Shown one piece after another: positions 60,374 to 64,000 of a stretch of DNA of 64,000 nucleotides. The position numbers were made by a program, and so were the translations under genes. The notes below the pieces were generated by a model that saw only the letters and a program-made list of their open reading frames with translations, had not been told where the DNA came from and did no database searches. This stretch comes from Asticcacaulis sp. AC402 (GTDB lineage: Bacteria > Pseudomonadota > Alphaproteobacteria > Caulobacterales > Caulobacteraceae): assembly GCF_000495835.1 (NCBI RefSeq), contig NZ_AWGC01000031.1, positions 1 through 64,000 on the forward strand, written 5' to 3'. How positions within the stretch are numbered: position 1 is the first letter of the stretch; each line of letters opens with the position of its first letter.

Positions 60374-61296
60374 TCTTTCTCGCTCGTGCTCTTGCCGAAT
60401 GTCCTGGGGCGATGGATCCGACGGTATTCCAAAGGGCTCATGCCAACGTGAAGTTTGAACAATCGCGCGAACGTAGAAGGCGCTGAGTAGCCGACAGCAT
60501 CTGCAAGGTCCAAAATTGGGATCGTCGTATCACTTAGGAGTTGGCGCGCCTTGTCCATCCTCGCCCCTATCATGAACGCATGTGGCGATGTACCGGTATT
60601 TTGTTTGAACATTCTTCCAAAGTGGTGAGGCGATAAGCCAGCAATCGCAGCCAGGTCGCTCAGGAGCACCTGACGCGACAGGTTTTCGTGCATGTACTCG
60701 ATACATGCGTTTTGTGCCCAAGGTGCGAGGCCACCGCTGGTGCGGCGCGAAGCTGTGGGAGATCCTGAAAAAGTACGCAGCGCATAGGCCAGAAGTAGGT
60801 GTTCAATATACAGTTCGAGTCCTGTGCCCTGATATGCAGACAGCGCTACCTCTATAGCTCGACTGATCTCCGTCAATGCCGGGTCTTCGTGCCCGAAGCG
60901 GGGACGATCAAGATCTGCGAGTCGGGCTTCCTGAATTTTTTCTAAAAACGCAGGTTGGATATGGATATGAAGTTGCCTCATGGATACCTTTGGCGCCGAC
61001 CACCACGTTGCCAGTCCCGCTGGAATGACGATCATTGAGTTCACTGGGAAGGGCCTCTGGAATTTCTTTCCCAGGAGATCAGCATGCTGCTCTGGTCTCG
61101 CGCTTAGCGATACAATCAGAATCGTTTCGTCGACCGCAGGCGCAAGAATTTCATTGGGCGTCTCGTCGATAAGTGCGGCACCTACCCCGTTCAACGTGTA
61201 GGCAGCGCCAATCTGGGTGCCGGAGCCGGATAGAAATTCCGCAGCACGATAACTCGTCAGTTGCACTGTGCCACGGGCAAGGGACCTTGCTTTCAT
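60370..61296 (-). CDS. AraC-family transcriptional regulator
   Basis: About 308 residues. The start is set at ATG 61296 (MKARSLARGT) with GGAGG 10 nt upstream; upstream frame to 61551 lacks support. The C-terminal double helix-turn-helix has NLSRQVLLSDLAAIAGLSPHHFGRMFKQNTGTSPHAFMIGARMDKARQLL divided by a linker, then LADAVGYSAPSTFARLFKLHVGMSPLEYR. The N-terminal domain (about 1-190) is a ligand or dimer domain. It shares a promoter region with the divergent DUF4386 gene. Confidence 0.92.
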   Translation of the reverse strand: MKARSLARGTVQLTSYRAAEFLSGSGTQIGAAYTLNGVGAALIDETPNEILAPAVDETILIVSLSARPEQHADLLGKKFQRPFPVNSMIVIPAGLATWWSAPKVSMRQLHIHIQPAFLEKIQEARLADLDRPRFGHEDPALTEISRAIEVALSAYQGTGLELYIEHLLLAYALRTFSGSPTASRRTSGGLAPWAQNACIEYMHENLSRQVLLSDLAAIAGLSPHHFGRMFKQNTGTSPHAFMIGARMDKARQLLSDTTIPILDLADAVGYSAPSTFARLFKLHVGMSPLEYRRIHRPRTFGKSTSEKE

Positions 61297-61510
61297 CGAA
61301 ACCGGGCCTCCACTGCCGGACACTTCACAGCCACCAAACGGGTTTTGATAAAAGTAAGCATGTTTGGCACATTTTCGCGTTTTTGGCCGCGCAAGGCCCT
61401 TGGCAGTCTTGGTAAGGACTCCGTGTTGATGCGTTGACCTGTGCTGCGTCGCGCATTCAAAAAGCTCAGCATTTATGCGCGCCCCTGGTTGAATATCTTT
61501 GCTTGACGCT

Positions 61511-61562
61511 TTGCATACAAAGTCACCGATAGGTGATATACCACACATCACCCATCGGTGAC
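61511..61562 (+). promoter_or_regulatory. Divergent promoter region with twin TetR-type operators
   Basis: TCACC-GATA-GGTGA (61523-61536) and TCACC-CATC-GGTGA (61548-61561) are two palindromes 25 bp apart (centre to centre). The whole block 61522-61562 is also an inverted repeat (15 of 16). A plausible promoter for the + strand, TTGCAT (61511-61516)-N17-TGATAT (61534-61539), overlaps the first site. Confidence 0.75.
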
Positions 61563-61604
61563 AACGGCTATTCGCACGATGAAATTGGCAGACGGAACGA
61601 CAAA

Positions 61605-62318
61605 ATGGAAAAGACGCGCCCCTTGGCTGGACTAGCGGCGATCGTGTTCGCGATCGGATTCAATATACCTTACGCCATTTTAGCGGTAACATACGACTAC
61701 CCTGATATCCTGAGGCGGCCTGCGAGCGAGGCTTTGGAGAAATTCGCGGCGGGGGGGGCGGGACTTGTACTTACGTGGCACGCATTTGCTTTCGCGGCCC
61801 TCCTCTTTGTGCCGTTGGCCGTGGCGCTGGCACTAACTCAGAAACGGGTCAGAGAAAAGCCAGCCCTCGCGGTTGGGGCAGCTGTCGCAGGTGCACTGGC
61901 CGGCCTGGCTCAGGCCATGGGACTATGGCGATGGGTATTCGTCGTTCCGGGCCTTGCTCAAGCGCACCGCGATCCTCAGACTAATGACACGTCAAAGCTC
62001 GCTGCCGAACAAACCTTTAGTCTTATCAACCAATATGGCGGTGTCGCCATTGGTGAACACATGGGGCAACTTCTGACGGCCTTGTTTGTCGTTCTTCTGT
62101 GCGGTTTGCAATGGAACGAAGGTCGCCGGATCACGGCCTCTATCGGATTTGTTACGGCCGCAGCCATCGCGGTCGGGACGAATGAGGGTGTCGCGATCGC
62201 CATTGGGCAATCCGGCGAAGCCTTCGCTATGGCGACGATTGTTGGTTTCCTTGGCCTGACCATCTGGCTTCTTGCGACAGGTATTGGACTTTTGCCGCGC
62301 CAGCCTATCGCTCAATAA
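61605..62318 (+). CDS. DUF4386-family membrane protein
   Basis: About 237 residues from ATG 61605 (MEKTRPLAGLAAIVF). Six hydrophobic segments, including FAIGFNIPYAILAV, HAFAFAALLFVPLAVALAL and TIVGFLGLTIWLLATGIGLLP. DUF4386 members are small membrane proteins of unknown function, often next to regulators. It is the first gene of a rightward set that ends beyond the window. Confidence 0.75.
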   Translation: MEKTRPLAGLAAIVFAIGFNIPYAILAVTYDYPDILRRPASEALEKFAAGGAGLVLTWHAFAFAALLFVPLAVALALTQKRVREKPALAVGAAVAGALAGLAQAMGLWRWVFVVPGLAQAHRDPQTNDTSKLAAEQTFSLINQYGGVAIGEHMGQLLTALFVVLLCGLQWNEGRRITASIGFVTAAAIAVGTNEGVAIAIGQSGEAFAMATIVGFLGLTIWLLATGIGLLPRQPIAQ

Positions 62319-62348
62319 CCTTCCATATTGAATTCAAGGAACAATCGA

Positions 62349-62747
62349 ATGAAGCACGTCATTCTACCCTCGTTAATCCTCGCCATAGCTTTGACGGGAT
62401 GCGCGACCCCGGATCGTGCCGGTGTCCGCAATCCGGAGTTTTTCCGCAAAGTCGCGACCCAGACGTCTCTGGAAAGCCCACTGGCCGCTAAGGTTGTTGC
62501 AGCTTGCTTTGAGGAAAAGGCGGATCTTCTTCCGATGTCGAAGTTTACACGGGACGAAGCATCAGGCCGAACCACCTATCGACTTCGCGGCTTCGGCTTC
62601 ACATTCGAAGAGATAGATTTCGAAGATACTGTAAGCGGCTCTCGGATGACGATCTTTATTGCGCCGAATGTAGACTCCAAATGGCGCAAAGACTTTGAGC
62701 GTGATCGCGGCAACCCACTTAAGGCCTGCGCTACAATCGAAAATTGA
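62349..62747 (+). CDS. Small lipoprotein of unknown function
   Basis: 132 residues; lipobox IALTGCAT (Cys near residue 18), so membrane-anchored. The mature part (KVVAACFEEKADLLPMSKFTRDEASGRTTYRLRGFGFTFEEIDF) is a short alpha/beta domain; no family recognised. Start ATG 62349 with GGA upstream, 30 nt after the DUF4386 gene. Confidence 0.75.
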   Translation: MKHVILPSLILAIALTGCATPDRAGVRNPEFFRKVATQTSLESPLAAKVVAACFEEKADLLPMSKFTRDEASGRTTYRLRGFGFTFEEIDFEDTVSGSRMTIFIAPNVDSKWRKDFERDRGNPLKACATIEN

Positions 62748-62896
62748 TCGGCGGCGATAAAGTCGCGCACTGCATCACTCAGCGACCATTCTGCCAGCAA
62801 TTCAATCTGATGCGACGGGGCATGGCAATGTGCCACACCTGCCGTCCAGTTGTTGGACCACTGTTTTGCGTCGCATCCGTTACGGAGGAACTCGAT

Positions 62897-63718
62897 ATGC
62901 CCTATTTGCAGGTCCGCGGCGCAAGCATTTACTATGAAGAGAAGGGCGTAGGCTCTGAGACCGTTGTCTTCATTCATGGCCTTATGCTGGCAAGCGAGTC
63001 GTTCGACGCCCAGATTGGTGCGCTGAGAAGCCACTACAAGATCATTGCTTTTGACTTGCGCGGCCAGGGTCAATCCCAAAAAACGAAAGATAAACTAGAC
63101 CTGGACTCACTCGCTGAGGACGCAGTGTTCATTATCGAAAATTTCTCATCAAGCCCTGTCCATGTCGTCGCCTTTTCTATGGGAACGTTCATCGCCATGC
63201 GCGTTGCCGCGCGTCGCCCTGAGCTTGTACGGTCTATTTGTCTGATAGGCCCCAGCGCCGACGCTGAAGAAGCAGAGAACTTGCCGAAATACCGCAAGCT
63301 GATCAACTTTGTGCGAATATTTGGTCCCCGGTTGGTTGCCAACCGGTTGATGATGATCCTCTTTGGAGACACCTTCCTTACAGCCGCTGACCGCAAGCCA
63401 CAACGGCAACGCTGGCGGAAGGTTGTTGAGCGACTGCCCAGGGCTCTCCATCGTGCTGCGGCCGCATCCGCCCATAGAAATGCGATCACCTCGGAGCTTC
63501 AAAACATCACGGCTCCGGCCTTGATTGTCTCAGGCGAGGAGGATCGTCCTATTTCGCCTGAACGTGCCAGAGTCGTTCATGCAGCGATCAAGAATGCTCG
63601 GTTCATCGCCTTCGAAAAAACCGGACATGCCGTCATGATTGAGCGGCCGAATGAGTTCAACGTGGCTCTTCTTGATTTTCTCATGGCCGTTGACACACAA
63701 GGAGAACGACACTCTTGA
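62897..63718 (+). CDS. Alpha/beta-hydrolase fold protein
   Basis: About 273 residues; start ATG 62897 with GGAGGA 7 nt upstream. Oxyanion region VVFIHGLM, nucleophile elbow AFSMGT (S94; the first glycine of GxSxG is Ala), D216 in SGEEDRPIS, H244 in KTGHAVM. It hydrolyses an ester, lactone or similar small substrate. Coupled by a TTGA overlap with the next gene. The upstream part of the frame (62744-62896) is not part of the gene. Confidence 0.92.
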   Translation: MPYLQVRGASIYYEEKGVGSETVVFIHGLMLASESFDAQIGALRSHYKIIAFDLRGQGQSQKTKDKLDLDSLAEDAVFIIENFSSSPVHVVAFSMGTFIAMRVAARRPELVRSICLIGPSADAEEAENLPKYRKLINFVRIFGPRLVANRLMMILFGDTFLTAADRKPQRQRWRKVVERLPRALHRAAAASAHRNAITSELQNITAPALIVSGEEDRPISPERARVVHAAIKNARFIAFEKTGHAVMIERPNEFNVALLDFLMAVDTQGERHS

Positions 63719-64000
63719 GCAATCCCCTCGCTGTTATTGGATATGGCCCTCTTGGCAAGGCAATTGTTTCAAACCTTGTATCGCTTGGCCGTGAGGTCCT
63801 GGTCTTGCAGAGGTCACGCCCCCATGACCTGCCGCCTGGTGTAGCTTTTCGAACGTGCAACATCCTTAATCACGATGAGGCGATCGGAGCGCTCCACGGT
63901 ACGGGTCAAATCATTTGTGCGCTGGGTTTTCCTTACTTATCTTCGGTTTGGGAGACGGCGTGGCCATGCGCCATGCGATCAATGCTGGCGGCGTGTTCCA
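63715..64000 (+). CDS. NAD(P)-binding epimerase-like protein, partial (3' end beyond window)
   Basis: The first 95 codons read through to the window end. TTG start overlaps the stop of the hydrolase (TTGA), with GGAGA 10 nt upstream. Rossmann motif PLAVIGYGPLGKAIVSNLVSLG, then VLVLQRSRPHDLP and a later VWETAWPCAM resembling the WPxAM of NAD-dependent epimerase-like proteins. The substrate is unknown. Confidence 0.75.
   Translation, partial: MSNPLAVIGYGPLGKAIVSNLVSLGREVLVLQRSRPHDLPPGVAFRTCNILNHDEAIGALHGTGQIICALGFPYLSSVWETAWPCAMRSMLAACS

Overview
The window reads as chromosomal DNA of an alphaproteobacterium, most likely of the Caulobacterales (Caulobacter/Asticcacaulis-like). This is inferred from high GC, two TonB-dependent receptors, a GcrA-family protein, carbohydrate-active enzymes of the kind these oligotrophs carry, and dense tail-to-tail packing with many 4-base ATGA overlaps. 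No 16S gene or other decisive marker is present, so the genus is not proven.

Layout. 1-15.7 kb: repeats, a TonB-dependent receptor, a zinc-ribbon protein with a TerC membrane protein, an RTX-type calcium-binding protein, a sialate O-acetylesterase, a DUF485/acetate-symporter pair, a secreted beta-propeller-like protein and a transglutaminase-like protein. 15.8-28.1 kb: a thirteen-gene minus-strand Ter (tellurium/chemical stress) island. It encodes four TerD/TerA-type proteins, a DUF475 TerC-like membrane protein, an ATP-grasp enzyme, a TerD-like/trypsin fusion, a PRTase-TRSP protein, a HAD phosphatase, StiP, a CitE-like lyase, TelA and an XpaC-like protein. 28.9-37.3 kb: an Hsp70/YegD-like ATPase, a GH13 lipoprotein and a 1624-residue RTX protein. 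37.4-40.0 kb: a compact divergent module with a self-cleaving S24 repressor, a GcrA-like protein and three unknown proteins, held together by shared AATGTAT-N5-ATACATT operators. 40.1-49.2 kb: a histidine kinase, small proteins, an RTX remnant, a GH26 mannanase-like enzyme, tRNA-Lys(CUU), an alkaline-phosphatase-superfamily enzyme and a second TonB-dependent receptor. 49.4-59.1 kb: a Fic protein, a GH127 enzyme, a receiver protein, a metallophosphoesterase, an EnvZ/OmpR-type pair, a Gly/Thr-rich secreted protein and an EF-hand protein. 59.08-64.0 kb: a sterol-desaturase-like gene cut off inside its last histidine motif, then a visibly lower-GC block with TetR and AraC regulators, a DUF4386 protein, a lipoprotein, an alpha/beta hydrolase and the start of an NAD-dependent epimerase-like gene. 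That block probably arrived by transfer.

How it fits together. The Ter island looks like one transcription unit combining a membrane/TerD stress complex with enzymes of a predicted nucleotide-like metabolite pathway. The CAZymes and TonB-dependent receptors fit uptake and degradation of plant or algal polysaccharides, but they are scattered rather than one locus. Two families of short hairpin repeats, here called A and B, fill many intergenic gaps in mosaic combinations, and several genes end exactly inside them.
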